Shown piece after piece: positions 18,021-27,186 of a stretch of 64,000 bases of DNA. Position numbers and translations under genes: made by a program. The first letter of the stretch is position 1. Every line of letters starts with the position of its first letter. This DNA comes from Marinobacterium stanieri (lineage in GTDB: Bacteria > Pseudomonadota > Gammaproteobacteria > Pseudomonadales > Balneatricaceae): assembly GCF_900155945.1 (NCBI RefSeq), contig NZ_FTMN01000007.1:124001-188000 (forward strand), written 5' to 3'. Under the pieces are notes generated by a model. The model had not been told where the DNA came from and ran no database searches. It was given only the letters and a program-made list of their open reading frames with translations.

Positions 18021-18152
18021 AGTCCACTCAGGAAACAGACTAAAGCAATCCCCCTGTTTATACATAGTGTTATCTGTAAACACCGGCATACAGAGGGAAT
18101 TGGCCTGTATTTATGTGGTATTCGAGATACGTTTGGGACTAACAGGCCAGCA

Positions 18153-19376
18153 TCATGACATATCGGGCATCAGATCACTGTGAAAGGATGTTTGCGGCGA
18201 CACGCCGGCGTCGCCGCCAAGCTGATCAACCACATCGACAACAAGTACCCTGTCTTCATCCAGCGCCAGCGTGAGCGTAAAGCAGCGCTGGCCGCCGCTG
18301 ATATCCATATAGGGAGGTGATCTGAGAATACGGCGTGAGTAGTCTTCGGCAGCAACCAGCTGGTAGAACCAGGGGCGCCAGCTCCAGTTATGACCAATGA
18401 CACTGCTGTCGGCCAGCCACTGGCCATCACGATAGTTGTAGTTGGGCGAAACCTGGTGACCTTCACGGTCACAGACAAAGCAGCGCAGTATTGCCAGGTC
18501 CGGGCAGTATTGGCTGAGGGCACTTTCGCCTTCACCATCATGCGCCAGCAGCAGCTCACGCATGGCCAGCAACTGGCTATGCAAGCCTTCAAGGTGCCAC
18601 TGGCGGCGGGCTGACTGTTCGACCATTCGTTCGAGATAGCCCTGCAGCAACTGGTTTACCTCAGCCCGCTTGGCATCGATCGGCAGAAAATCGGCCAGTG
18701 CCGGCTCAAACAGATAGCCCTGGATGTAGCTGGCATTGCACTGCAGGGCCAGACGAAACTCTTCCGGCGTCTCCACGCCTTCAAAAATCAGCTTACAGCC
18801 CAAACGGGAGGCCATGTCACCCAAGGTATGAAGCAGTGCACTTTCCTGGTGCCCCATCGCACCATTTTGGAACATTCTCATGTCCACTTTCAGCAGATCT
18901 GGGGTAAAGGCCAAAAGTCGGTCCAACTGCTGAAAACCGGTACCAAAATCATCCAGCGCGACACGGACACCCGCGCTGCGATAGCGCGCTGCCAGCGCTC
19001 GAATCTGCTCGATACAACCACCGTGCTCGGTGATCTCGATAATGACGCGGGACGGGTCAACGCCCAGCTCTTCCATCATCTGCAGTGTAACCAGCGGATC
19101 TTCTTCGGTCCGCTCGCTCAGCCACTGGGGGGAGATATTGAGGCTCAGACAGGTGCCTTCCGGTGCCTGAGCCAGCGCAGTGAGCGCCTGACGGCGAACG
19201 CTTCTGTCCAGTTCAAGACGGGTTTCCCTGTCGAGGTTCGGATCGGAAAAGACACCACCGGCCGACTGAATTTCACCCGATGCATCACGCTGCCGTGCCA
19301 GGGCTTCGTACCCCAACACCTGGCCTGTCGCAATTTCAATGATCGGCTGGAACCAGGGAAAGACTGACTGCTGCAT
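18153..19376 (-). CDS. EAL-domain c-di-GMP phosphodiesterase with C-terminal sensor-like domain
   Basis: 407 residues. The EAL domain (about 1-240) keeps the catalytic set: EAL in YEALARQ, Asn in LSLNISP, Glu in IIEITE, the DD pair in VALDDFGTGF, Lys in LLKVDM, Glu in FEGVET and Gln in YIQGYLF. It should therefore be an active phosphodiesterase. The C-terminal 150 residues (from about HLEGLHSQL, with SPNYNYRDGQW and RSPPYMDI) resemble the YkuI_C/Cache-like domain that follows some EAL domains. No membrane segment, so likely cytoplasmic. Monocistronic; the neighbouring pepQ is preceded by its own terminator. Confidence 0.85.
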   Translation of the reverse strand: MQQSVFPWFQPIIEIATGQVLGYEALARQRDASGEIQSAGGVFSDPNLDRETRLELDRSVRRQALTALAQAPEGTCLSLNISPQWLSERTEEDPLVTLQMMEELGVDPSRVIIEITEHGGCIEQIRALAARYRSAGVRVALDDFGTGFQQLDRLLAFTPDLLKVDMRMFQNGAMGHQESALLHTLGDMASRLGCKLIFEGVETPEEFRLALQCNASYIQGYLFEPALADFLPIDAKRAEVNQLLQGYLERMVEQSARRQWHLEGLHSQLLAMRELLLAHDGEGESALSQYCPDLAILRCFVCDREGHQVSPNYNYRDGQWLADSSVIGHNWSWRPWFYQLVAAEDYSRRILRSPPYMDISGGQRCFTLTLALDEDRVLVVDVVDQLGGDAGVSPQTSFHSDLMPDMS

Positions 19377-19421
19377 TTCACACTCTCACGCAGATGGAAC
19401 AAAATAGTGCGCTTTTAATGC

Positions 19422-19452
19422 AAAGCCCGGGCCAAAATGGGTCACGGGCTTT
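19422..19452 (-). terminator. Terminator after pepQ
   Basis: AAAGCCCG and CGGGCTTT form a perfect 8-bp stem around a 15-base loop, 19 bases past the pepQ stop. The stem ends in its own TTT and is followed by GCATTAAAAG. Confidence 0.45.
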
Positions 19453-19470
19453 ACCTTTCGGCCAAATGTC

Positions 19471-20769
19471 TCAGCCGTGAAAGCCATCTCGGGTCAGGTT
19501 TTCATGCCCATCGGCACGTACACAGAGGTTATCCTCAATGCGAATACCTCCGTAGGGCAGCAACTGCTCTACACGCGCCCAGTTAACCGATTGGGCACCG
19601 GGCCCCGCCTTGAGTTCCTCCAGCAGCTGCGGAATAAAGTATAGACCGGGCTCAACGGTAATCACGTAGCCAGCTTCAAGTGTACGCGTCAAGCGCAGGA
19701 AGGGATGATCCTCCGGCGGCTGTTTCAGCGTCCCCTGAGCATCCTGCTGCCAGCCGCCCACATCGTGAACCTGAAGACCCAGCAGATGGCCCAGACCGTG
19801 CGGCAGGAAGCTGCGCGTAATCCCCTGCTCCAACTGCTGTTCGGCACTGGCATTGACGATATCAAACCGCTGTAGCAGGTCGGCCAAAAGCAAGTGCATA
19901 TGACGCTGCAGTGAAACGAAGTCAGCCCCAGCCCTCACCTGGGCACAGAGTTGCTGCTGCAGGCGGTCCATCGCTTCAAGCAACTCGGTGAAAAGACCGG
20001 TGCCATCACTGTGGGTACGGGTGATATCAGCCGCATAGCCATTGAAACGGGCACCGGCATCGATCAGCAACGTACGATGCTCTGCCGGGCGCTCACGCCG
20101 CTGGAACTGGTAGTGAAGCACGGCAGCATGTTCATTCAGGCCGACGATATTGTCATAGGGCAGATCGGATTCGTTATGTTCAATCGCCTGCAGGTAGGCC
20201 TGGTGAATTTCATATTCACTATGACCGGACTCAAAACCATGCTGGGCGGCACAATGCCCTTTTACAGCCAGGTAGTTGGCCTGACGCAAACAGTGTTGTT
20301 CCCACTCGGTTTTCACCGCTCGATCGAAGTTGATCGCCTGAATCAATGCATTCGGGTTTTGGCTCAGATTGTCGCCTTCAACACCCTGCTCACTGATAAC
20401 GGCCGTTTTAGTGTTACCCAGCTGGGCGCGAACAGCGGCAAAGTCATCATAGGCTTGCCATTCAAACCCCTTGGCCCAGTCTTCAGCGGGCAAACCCGGA
20501 GTCAGGTGCCAGAAATCCTTGGGCGTATAGTAGAACAGCAGCGGCTTCTGGCTCGGGCGAACCAGCAGCCAACAATCCGGATGCTGGGTCAAGAAACACG
20601 CCCAGTGCACAAAGTGAGGATTGGGACGGAACGGATAACGGGTATCATCCAGAAAATGGGTGTGCAACGAACCGGAACCGATCAACAATTGATCATAGCC
20701 TTGAGCGGCCAGCAGCGCCTCGGTCTGTGCCTGAAGCTGTGACAAATGGGAAAAATACGCTGAAGTCAT
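19471..20769 (-). CDS. pepQ: Xaa-Pro dipeptidase PepQ
   Basis: Cleaves dipeptides with C-terminal proline; cytoplasmic, two-metal M24 fold. 432 residues. The five metal ligands are visible: Asp in LLIDAGARFNG, Asp in YAADITRTH, His in LPHGLGHLLGLQVHD, Glu in ITVEPGLYF and Glu in GIRIEDNL. The N-terminal non-catalytic domain carries LIGSGSLHTHFLDD. It is downstream of a LysR regulator, an M14 carboxypeptidase and a peptide ABC transporter on the same strand, a coherent peptide-use cluster. Confidence 0.93.
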   Translation of the reverse strand: MTSAYFSHLSQLQAQTEALLAAQGYDQLLIGSGSLHTHFLDDTRYPFRPNPHFVHWACFLTQHPDCWLLVRPSQKPLLFYYTPKDFWHLTPGLPAEDWAKGFEWQAYDDFAAVRAQLGNTKTAVISEQGVEGDNLSQNPNALIQAINFDRAVKTEWEQHCLRQANYLAVKGHCAAQHGFESGHSEYEIHQAYLQAIEHNESDLPYDNIVGLNEHAAVLHYQFQRRERPAEHRTLLIDAGARFNGYAADITRTHSDGTGLFTELLEAMDRLQQQLCAQVRAGADFVSLQRHMHLLLADLLQRFDIVNASAEQQLEQGITRSFLPHGLGHLLGLQVHDVGGWQQDAQGTLKQPPEDHPFLRLTRTLEAGYVITVEPGLYFIPQLLEELKAGPGAQSVNWARVEQLLPYGGIRIEDNLCVRADGHENLTRDGFHG

Positions 20770-20830
20770 GACATAAGCCTTGTACTAATGCGGTGGAAAA
20801 CCGCCATGAAATCGGATGGAGAAACAGCCA

Positions 20831-21769
20831 TCACACTTTGAGTGTGGCTGCGTGCAGCGCCTGCTCCAGCAACGACCAGAACTCTTTCAGACTGGTCTGA
20901 ACATTCTGTCGGTTGCGGTACAAGCGCACCTCTAGCGGGATCTGCCAATGGCGCCCACCCGCGAGGCTAAGGCTTCCGTGCTCCAGACTTTTACTGGCCA
21001 GTCGCCTTGGCAGCCAGCCCAGACCAAAGCCTTCTTTGATCATCGCCTTCACACTGACGGAATGGACGTTTTCATTCATGGTCACCAGCTGCGGTGACTG
21101 GGCATGCCGTTGAATAAAGTGATCCAGCACCGGGCGCATAAAGGCATTTTCGTAATAACCGATGTAGGGCAACGGCTGCCCTTTCTTGCCGGGCAAGGTA
21201 TACAGTGGCTGGCCTGTATCATCATTGGCGGTGACGGGCACCAGCATTTCCTGAGCCACTACCAGGCTTTCAAAACGCTCGTCATCCAGCTCTTCAGCCA
21301 CTCGCATGTGCGGATGCCAGAAGCAGAGCACCAGATCACATTCGCCCTGCGCCAACGCATTAACGAAATCAGCCCCCACCCAGGAGGTGGACTTGAGATT
21401 GAGATCGATCGGGATGTCATGCTCTTCCGAGAACGGCAACAGGGTAGCGCGATAGAGGCTCAGGTAGAGCGTCTGGGTCGTCGCCAGCGTCAGCCGGTTG
21501 CTTTGCTGCTCACGGATCTCATTGCAGTTCGCCTTGGTTTCCCGGGCAATACGACTCATCTGCTTGGCACCAGCCAGAAACACTTCTCCCGCCGGTGTCA
21601 GTGACAGCGGCAAGCTGTTGCGGTCGATCAGGGTCGTGCCCATCTCTTCCTCCAACAGCTTGATGCGCCGGCTCAGGGTTGGCTGGGTGACATTGCGCTC
21701 CTCCGCCGCCCGCGAGAAATGTCGGGTGCGCGCCAACGCGATGAAGTCATCGAGCCATCTAACTTCCAT
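20831..21769 (-). CDS. LysR-family transcriptional regulator (YjiE/HypT-like)
   Basis: 312 residues: winged helix at 1-60 (WLDDFIALARTRHFSRAAEE, then VTQPTLSRRIKLLEEEMG) and a periplasmic-binding-like effector domain. Overall layout is like E. coli HypT/YjiE, but that is only a family resemblance. It lies 33 bases after the M14 carboxypeptidase and before pepQ on the same strand, so it probably belongs to the peptide cluster and may control it or itself. Confidence 0.85.
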   Translation of the reverse strand: MEVRWLDDFIALARTRHFSRAAEERNVTQPTLSRRIKLLEEEMGTTLIDRNSLPLSLTPAGEVFLAGAKQMSRIARETKANCNEIREQQSNRLTLATTQTLYLSLYRATLLPFSEEHDIPIDLNLKSTSWVGADFVNALAQGECDLVLCFWHPHMRVAEELDDERFESLVVAQEMLVPVTANDDTGQPLYTLPGKKGQPLPYIGYYENAFMRPVLDHFIQRHAQSPQLVTMNENVHSVSVKAMIKEGFGLGWLPRRLASKSLEHGSLSLAGGRHWQIPLEVRLYRNRQNVQTSLKEFWSLLEQALHAATLKV

Positions 21770-21802
21770 AACACTCCTTCACTGGCAAAGCCTGTCGGGA
21801 CA

Positions 21803-22963
21803 TTAAACCTGCTTGCCAAGCGCCCAGTGATAGAGCGGATGCAAAAGGGATTCACCCAGCTTGATCGACCGTTCAGGCGACCAGCCGCAGTCGGCATCGG
21901 GGCGCAGGTCATAATCCTTGAACGGCATTTCCAGCGTCATGGATGGGCAATTGAACTCTCGCCCCGCCCAGAATGCGGCAATGGTGAAGGTTTCCGGCCC
22001 GAACTTGCCGGGCGGATAGCCGCGCTCCAGCTGGAAATCCGGGTTTGCCATCAGCAGGTCTCGTTTAAACCGGTTTTCCTGCTCCAGTATAGAGTCGGAA
22101 AGCCCCGGGGCGCCTTCCTGCCCGGCAATAAAGTTACACGGCAGGGCTTCATCCCCGTGCAGATCAAGGAACAGATCCACACCGGTTTGCTGCATCAGGG
22201 TTCTCACTGCCAGCACTTCAGGACTGCGTTCCGCCGTCGGCGTTTGCCATTCACGGTTCAGGTTGGCGCCACAGGCATTGGTACGCAGGTGCCCCCGTAT
22301 GGATCCATCCGGATTCATATTTGGGACCACGTAGAAATCCGCCTGTTCCAGCAACGCCTGGCTCAAGGCATCCTCCTGGTCCAGCAGACGACCGATCAAG
22401 CCTTCGGCACACCATTCGGCCATGGTTTCACCCGGGTGCTGGCGCGCCGTGACCCAGACCTGCAGTTTCTTGTCAGCGCCTGCAGCGGAACGGATCTGCA
22501 GCAGGTTGAGGTCATGCCCATCCAGAGTGGTGCCGATATCAAATACCTGACACAGGGGCGACTGCTGGGCCGCCGCCACCAGATCCAGATGCTGCTCCCA
22601 GCTGTAGGGAGCGAAATAGGCAAAGTAGATGCTGTTCTGGGCCGGGGTGTGCTGAATCACCAGCTCCCCCTGCTCATAGCTGGTATCAACACGGAACCAG
22701 GTTTCACGATCATAGGAAGCCACGGCCCGGTAGTCGGGCCAGCCATCCAGATACGCCGCCTGATCAGCGTTTACAATACGCAGGCTCAGGGGCTGGTTGT
22801 CGGCCCCCTGCACACGAAAGTGAAACCACTGAAAAAACTCTGACTGGTTATCCTTGCGTATGCTCAGCTGGATATCCTGAGGGTTGGCCATATCCAGCAC
22901 TTCGATATTGCCGGAATCAAACTGGCTGCTGATTTTCAGTGCTGATTGAATCTGTACGCTCAT
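21803..22963 (-). CDS. M14-family zinc carboxypeptidase, cytosolic (CCP/AGBL-like)
   Basis: 386 residues without signal peptide. An N-terminal beta-rich domain (QWFHFRVQGADNQPL, YFAYFAPYSWEQHL) is followed by the M14 catalytic domain. Zinc ligands are His and Glu of RQHPGETMAEW and His of DLHGDE; NMNPDG and the catalytic Glu of SMTLEMPFK are also present. This layout is the M14D subfamily related to eukaryotic deglutamylases. It starts 26 bases after the last ABC transporter gene, with AAGG at a good distance, so it probably trims imported peptides in the cytoplasm (inference). Confidence 0.87.
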   Translation of the reverse strand: MSVQIQSALKISSQFDSGNIEVLDMANPQDIQLSIRKDNQSEFFQWFHFRVQGADNQPLSLRIVNADQAAYLDGWPDYRAVASYDRETWFRVDTSYEQGELVIQHTPAQNSIYFAYFAPYSWEQHLDLVAAAQQSPLCQVFDIGTTLDGHDLNLLQIRSAAGADKKLQVWVTARQHPGETMAEWCAEGLIGRLLDQEDALSQALLEQADFYVVPNMNPDGSIRGHLRTNACGANLNREWQTPTAERSPEVLAVRTLMQQTGVDLFLDLHGDEALPCNFIAGQEGAPGLSDSILEQENRFKRDLLMANPDFQLERGYPPGKFGPETFTIAAFWAGREFNCPSMTLEMPFKDYDLRPDADCGWSPERSIKLGESLLHPLYHWALGKQV

Positions 22964-22989
22964 GATTGACCTTAATTCGGTTAAGACGC

Positions 22990-24021
22990 TTACAGGCGAC
23001 CTTCTTCGACCCCATGACAGGCAACCTGTCCACCCTCATCTGTGGTGATGAGTTTGGGGATCTCACTTTTGCAGCGTTCATTCGCGTAGGGACAACGACC
23101 ATGGAACACGCAACCCGAAGGCAGGTTAACCGGCGTAGGGACTTCACCCTGCAGCTTGATGTGCGGCGGACGGTCATCTTCCAGACGCGGAATCGCTGAC
23201 AGCAGTGCCTGAGTGTACGGATGACGCGGCTTGTCGAATAGGGTCTTGGTCGGCGCCAGCTCACACAGAGAGCCCAGATACATGACGGCCACGCGGGTAC
23301 CGAAATGCTCGACCACCGACAGGTCGTGGGTGATGAACAGATAGGTCAGATTGCGCTTTTCCTGCGCATCCATCAGCAGGTTCAGCACCTGCGCCTGAAT
23401 GGATACGTCCAGCGCCGAGATCGGCTCATCCGCTACGATAAACTCCGGATCGACCGCCAGTGCACGGGCAATACTAATACGCTGACGCTGACCACCGGAG
23501 AATTCGTGGGCAAAGCGCTCGCCCCAGCTGGGATCAATCCCCACCGAGAACATCACCTCGTGCACCTTGTCACGCACCTGCTGTTGGGTCCAGTCAGGGT
23601 TGTGCAAGCGCACCGGCTCTTCCAGCGTCTGCGCAATGGTCATACGCGGATTCAATGACGCATAGGGGTTCTGGAAGATCATCTGCATCTTCTTGCGATA
23701 CGGCAGCAACGCCTTGTCATCCAGGTCGTCAATACGCTCGCCACGATAACTGATGGAACCCTGCGAAGGTGTCAGCAGGCCCATGACCGTACGCGCGACG
23801 GTGGATTTACCGCAGCCGGACTCCCCGACTACGCAGAGGGCTTCACACTTCTTGATATCCAGGTCGACACCATTGATGGCATGCACGAACTCCTGTTCGC
23901 GCACGATTTTGCCACCCTTGAACTTCAACTGATCAAGGAAGTCGCCGGAGATGTTGAACTTCTTGTACAGATCGCGGATCTGCACCAGTGATTCTGCCTG
24001 ATTATTTGCTTGTGCAGTCAT
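22990..24021 (-). CDS. Peptide ABC transporter ATP-binding protein (DppF/OppF-like)
   Basis: 343 residues with Walker A GESGCGKSTVA, signature FSGGQRQRISIARAL, Walker B DPEFIVADEP and the OppF-type C-terminal cysteine cluster (CVFHGRCPYANERC) that binds an iron-sulfur cluster in some members. GAGG lies 7 bases before the ATG. Last of five transporter genes, 3 bases after the DppD-like gene. Confidence 0.9.
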   Translation of the reverse strand: MTAQANNQAESLVQIRDLYKKFNISGDFLDQLKFKGGKIVREQEFVHAINGVDLDIKKCEALCVVGESGCGKSTVARTVMGLLTPSQGSISYRGERIDDLDDKALLPYRKKMQMIFQNPYASLNPRMTIAQTLEEPVRLHNPDWTQQQVRDKVHEVMFSVGIDPSWGERFAHEFSGGQRQRISIARALAVDPEFIVADEPISALDVSIQAQVLNLLMDAQEKRNLTYLFITHDLSVVEHFGTRVAVMYLGSLCELAPTKTLFDKPRHPYTQALLSAIPRLEDDRPPHIKLQGEVPTPVNLPSGCVFHGRCPYANERCKSEIPKLITTDEGGQVACHGVEEGRL

Positions 24022-24024
24022 CGC

Positions 24025-25017
24025 TTAAACCTCTTCTGACGCCTGTGCGCTCTTCTTCATCTCCGCCACCATATGGCAGGCAACCTGACAGTTGCCGGAT
24101 GCGGTGTAGCCCGGCAACTGGTGATGACAGATGTCCATCACGTAGTCGCAACGCGGATTAAAGGCACAGCCCGTCGGAATCTTCTGCAAACCGGGCATGG
24201 AACCACGAATCTGGTTCAAACGCTGTCCCGGAATGGCCATCTGCGGCAAGGCGTTCATCAACCCCTGAGTGTAGGGATGCTGAGCGTCGTTAATGATCTC
24301 GCGTGTGGGCCCCTGCTCGATAACGCGACCGGCGTACATGACGATCGCCTTCTGCGTTACCTGGGACACTACGCCCAGATCATGCGTAATCAGGATCAAG
24401 GCCACATTATTACGTTCACAGAGCTCAACCATCAGCTCCATGATTTCCGCCTGAATGGTCACGTCCAGTGCAGTAGTCGGCTCATCGGCTATGATGATAT
24501 CCGGGTCCATCAGCAGGCCGATGGCGATAACAACACGCTGACGCATACCGCCCGAGAGTTCATGCGGATACTGATCGATGCGGGTTTCCGGTGACGGAAT
24601 CTGCACCTGTTTCAATTTCTGTACCGCGATGGTCCGGGCATTGTCACGGCTGATCTTGCGGTGCGCCATCAAACACTCGACCATCTGCTGGCCGATGGTC
24701 AGTACCGGGTTCAGCGTCATCATCGGATCCTGGAAGATCATCGAGATGCGGTTGCCACGAATAGAGCGCAGATCACGATCTGACATGGACGCCAGGTTCT
24801 GGCCTTCAAACAGAATCTCGCCGCCGGTGATACGGCCCGGCTTGGCAATCAGGTTGAGGATGGAGAAACCCAGCACGGATTTACCGGCACCGGACTCCCC
24901 CACCAGCCCCAGACGCTCGCCGCGATCCAGCGTGAAGTTGATATTGCGCAGCGCCTTAACAGCGCCGCTGCGCAGACCGAAACTGACTTCGAGGTTTCTA
25001 ACTTCTAGCAGTGCCAT
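24025..25017 (-). CDS. Peptide ABC transporter ATP-binding protein (DppD/OppD-like)
   Basis: 330 residues with Walker A GESGAGKSVLG, signature LSGGMRQRVVIAIGL, Walker B DPDIIIADEP, and a C-terminal CAFNPRCDYVMDIC cysteine set. Partner of the DppF-like ATPase; both energise the two permeases. GGGG precedes the ATG. Confidence 0.9.
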   Translation of the reverse strand: MALLEVRNLEVSFGLRSGAVKALRNINFTLDRGERLGLVGESGAGKSVLGFSILNLIAKPGRITGGEILFEGQNLASMSDRDLRSIRGNRISMIFQDPMMTLNPVLTIGQQMVECLMAHRKISRDNARTIAVQKLKQVQIPSPETRIDQYPHELSGGMRQRVVIAIGLLMDPDIIIADEPTTALDVTIQAEIMELMVELCERNNVALILITHDLGVVSQVTQKAIVMYAGRVIEQGPTREIINDAQHPYTQGLMNALPQMAIPGQRLNQIRGSMPGLQKIPTGCAFNPRCDYVMDICHHQLPGYTASGNCQVACHMVAEMKKSAQASEEV

Positions 25018-25021
25018 GATA

Positions 25022-26002
25022 TTACCCCTTGTACAGTTTCGGGTTGAGAACGTCGCGCAGCCAGTCGCCCAGCAGGTTCATCACCAGAACCAGTACAACC
25101 AGCACCAGACCCGGAATGACGGTAATCCACCAGGTACCGGAGAAAATGTATTCAAAGCCGCTGGAGATCAGCGAGCCCAGAGACGGCTGAGACACCGGCA
25201 TCCCCAGCCCCAGGAACGACAGTGAAGCCTCGGAAATAATGGCGTTTGCCACCTGCACGGTGGAGATAACCAGAATCGGTGACAGTGTATTGGGCAGAAT
25301 GTGACGGAACATGATGCGGATCTGTCCAAGCCCCATCACGCGGGCAGCATCCACGTATTCCTTCTTCTTCTCGGCCAATACAGAGGCTCGGATGGTACGG
25401 GCGTACTGCGGCCACTCCGCTATACCGATGACAAGCACCAGCATCAACATCGCCAGATCCTGATACAGCTCGGTACCGAAACTGGCCTGGAAAACAGCCA
25501 GCACCACGATGGCCACCATCATGGTGGAGAATGACAGCTGCACATCGGCAAAGCGCATCAGAATGCTGTCGACACGGCCACCACGGTAGCCGGCGATCAG
25601 GCCGATGATGATGCCGATGGTCGCCTGCAGCAGTACCGCACAGATACCGATGGTCAGTGAGATGCGGGTGCCGTAGAGAATGGTGGACCAGAGGTCACGC
25701 CCCTGGGCATCCGTTCCCAGCCAGAACTGGTCATCGCCCATATCTTCATCCCAGCTCGGCGGCAGCTCGGAGTTCATGATGTCGATCTGGGTCGGATCGT
25801 AGGGATCAAAGGGAGCAATCACCGGCGCAAACAGCGCCATGATCACGTAACCCATGAAGATGGTCAGGCTCAGCTGGGCCACGCGGTCGCGGGTAAAGCT
25901 GTGCCACACATGGCTGTCCTTGAAACGCTCCCACAGGGAGGGGGCTTTATCCATATCCGTGGCCACCGGATTGGGTGTAGGTGTCTGATTCGTAGTGCTC
26001 AT
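25022..26002 (-). CDS. Peptide ABC transporter permease (DppC-like)
   Basis: 326 residues, six membrane helices after a soluble N-terminal segment that includes LWERFKDSHVWHSFTRDRVA, typical of the DppC/OppC N-terminal domain. The EAA-like coupling loop is YVDAARVMGLGQIRIMFRHI (about 215-234). It starts 12 bases after the DppB-like gene. Confidence 0.9.
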   Translation of the reverse strand: MSTTNQTPTPNPVATDMDKAPSLWERFKDSHVWHSFTRDRVAQLSLTIFMGYVIMALFAPVIAPFDPYDPTQIDIMNSELPPSWDEDMGDDQFWLGTDAQGRDLWSTILYGTRISLTIGICAVLLQATIGIIIGLIAGYRGGRVDSILMRFADVQLSFSTMMVAIVVLAVFQASFGTELYQDLAMLMLVLVIGIAEWPQYARTIRASVLAEKKKEYVDAARVMGLGQIRIMFRHILPNTLSPILVISTVQVANAIISEASLSFLGLGMPVSQPSLGSLISSGFEYIFSGTWWITVIPGLVLVVLVLVMNLLGDWLRDVLNPKLYKG

Positions 26003-26014
26003 ACTGATACCGCC

Positions 26015-26992
26015 TTATTTCTTGCCAGCCAGATTGACCGTCGGATTCACCAATCCGTACACCAGGTCAACAATGGTGTTGGTAATCACGAAAATCGCCC
26101 CTACCACAATCAGGTAAGCCACGATCAGCGGTGTGTCTACGCGGTTGATCGCTTCCAGGAACAGGAAGCCCATGCCCGGCCACTGGAACACGGTCTCGGT
26201 CAGAATGGTGTACGCCACCATGGTGCCGATCTGCACACCGCCCACAGTAATGACGGGCAGCATGGTGTTCTTGAGGGCATGCAAAAAGTAAATACGGCGC
26301 GGGTTCAAACCCTTGGCCCAGGCAAATTTCACATATTCGGACTGCAGCACTTCCATCATCTCGGCACGGATCAAACGGATGAACAACGGCAGCATGATGG
26401 ACGCCAGGGATACGCAGGGCAGCACCAGGTGCGCCAGACCATCGGCGGTAAAGAAGCCGGATTCCCAGCCCCAGAACATGTCGACGGTCTCGCCACGGCC
26501 GTAGGATGGCATCCAGTTCAGCTCAATGGCGAAGAGGTAGATCAGACCAATCGCGGTCAGGAACACCGGCACGGAGATACCGACGATACTCAGCCCCATG
26601 ACGGCTTTGGAAAACAGACTCTGCGGGTTGATGGCGGAATACACCCCCAACGGCACCGAGAGGAAAATAATGATCAAGGAAGCCCCGAACACCAGTTCCA
26701 GTGTGGCCGGCAACTTGGCCAGAATCACATCCAGCGCCGGTTCCTTGAAGAAGTAGGACGTACCCAGGTCACCCTGGAGCGCATTTTTTACAAAGCGGCC
26801 GTACTGTACCAGGAAGGGATCGTTCAGGCCCAGCTCATCACGCAGCTGCTGTCGCTCGGCTTCCGATACCGACTGACCAACCATCTCGCGAAGAGGGTCG
26901 CCCAGATTATCCTGAATTGAGAAGCTGATAATGCTGATGACGAACATCACCACTATCGCTTGAGCCAGTCGTTTTATAAAAAAAGCAATCAT
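26015..26992 (-). CDS. Peptide ABC transporter permease (DppB-like)
   Basis: 325 residues, six membrane helices starting at FFIKRLAQAIVVMFVISI. The coupling loop YVKFAWAKGLNPRRIYFLHA is at about 219-238, and the GDLGTSYF segment is typical of DppB. It lies 194 bases after the binding-protein gene with a terminator-like stem in between, so it is probably expressed at a lower level than the binding protein. Confidence 0.9.
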   Translation of the reverse strand: MIAFFIKRLAQAIVVMFVISIISFSIQDNLGDPLREMVGQSVSEAERQQLRDELGLNDPFLVQYGRFVKNALQGDLGTSYFFKEPALDVILAKLPATLELVFGASLIIIFLSVPLGVYSAINPQSLFSKAVMGLSIVGISVPVFLTAIGLIYLFAIELNWMPSYGRGETVDMFWGWESGFFTADGLAHLVLPCVSLASIMLPLFIRLIRAEMMEVLQSEYVKFAWAKGLNPRRIYFLHALKNTMLPVITVGGVQIGTMVAYTILTETVFQWPGMGFLFLEAINRVDTPLIVAYLIVVGAIFVITNTIVDLVYGLVNPTVNLAGKK

Positions 26993-27118
26993 GGTCTCTC
27001 TGCCTTATATGAGGTCGCTATCCCTGCGCCTTGGTATTTCATGTTTCAATCTGCTTTTCACAGGCACAGCAGGCCCGCTGCCCCAACGGCATTCAGCATT
27101 TTGAAACGTGCTTGGATC

Positions 27119-27163
27119 AGAAAAAGCCGACCTGGACCGTTGAGGGAACAGTCACAAGCCGGC
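27119..27163 (-). terminator. Attenuating terminator between binding-protein and permease genes
   Basis: On the minus strand GCCGGCTTG pairs with CAGGTCGGC (9 bp, two G-U) and is followed by TTTTTCT. It lies 24 bases past the binding-protein stop and would limit transcription of the four membrane and ATPase genes. Confidence 0.6.
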
Positions 27164-27186
27164 TCCTGTTTCACTGTCGGATGGGG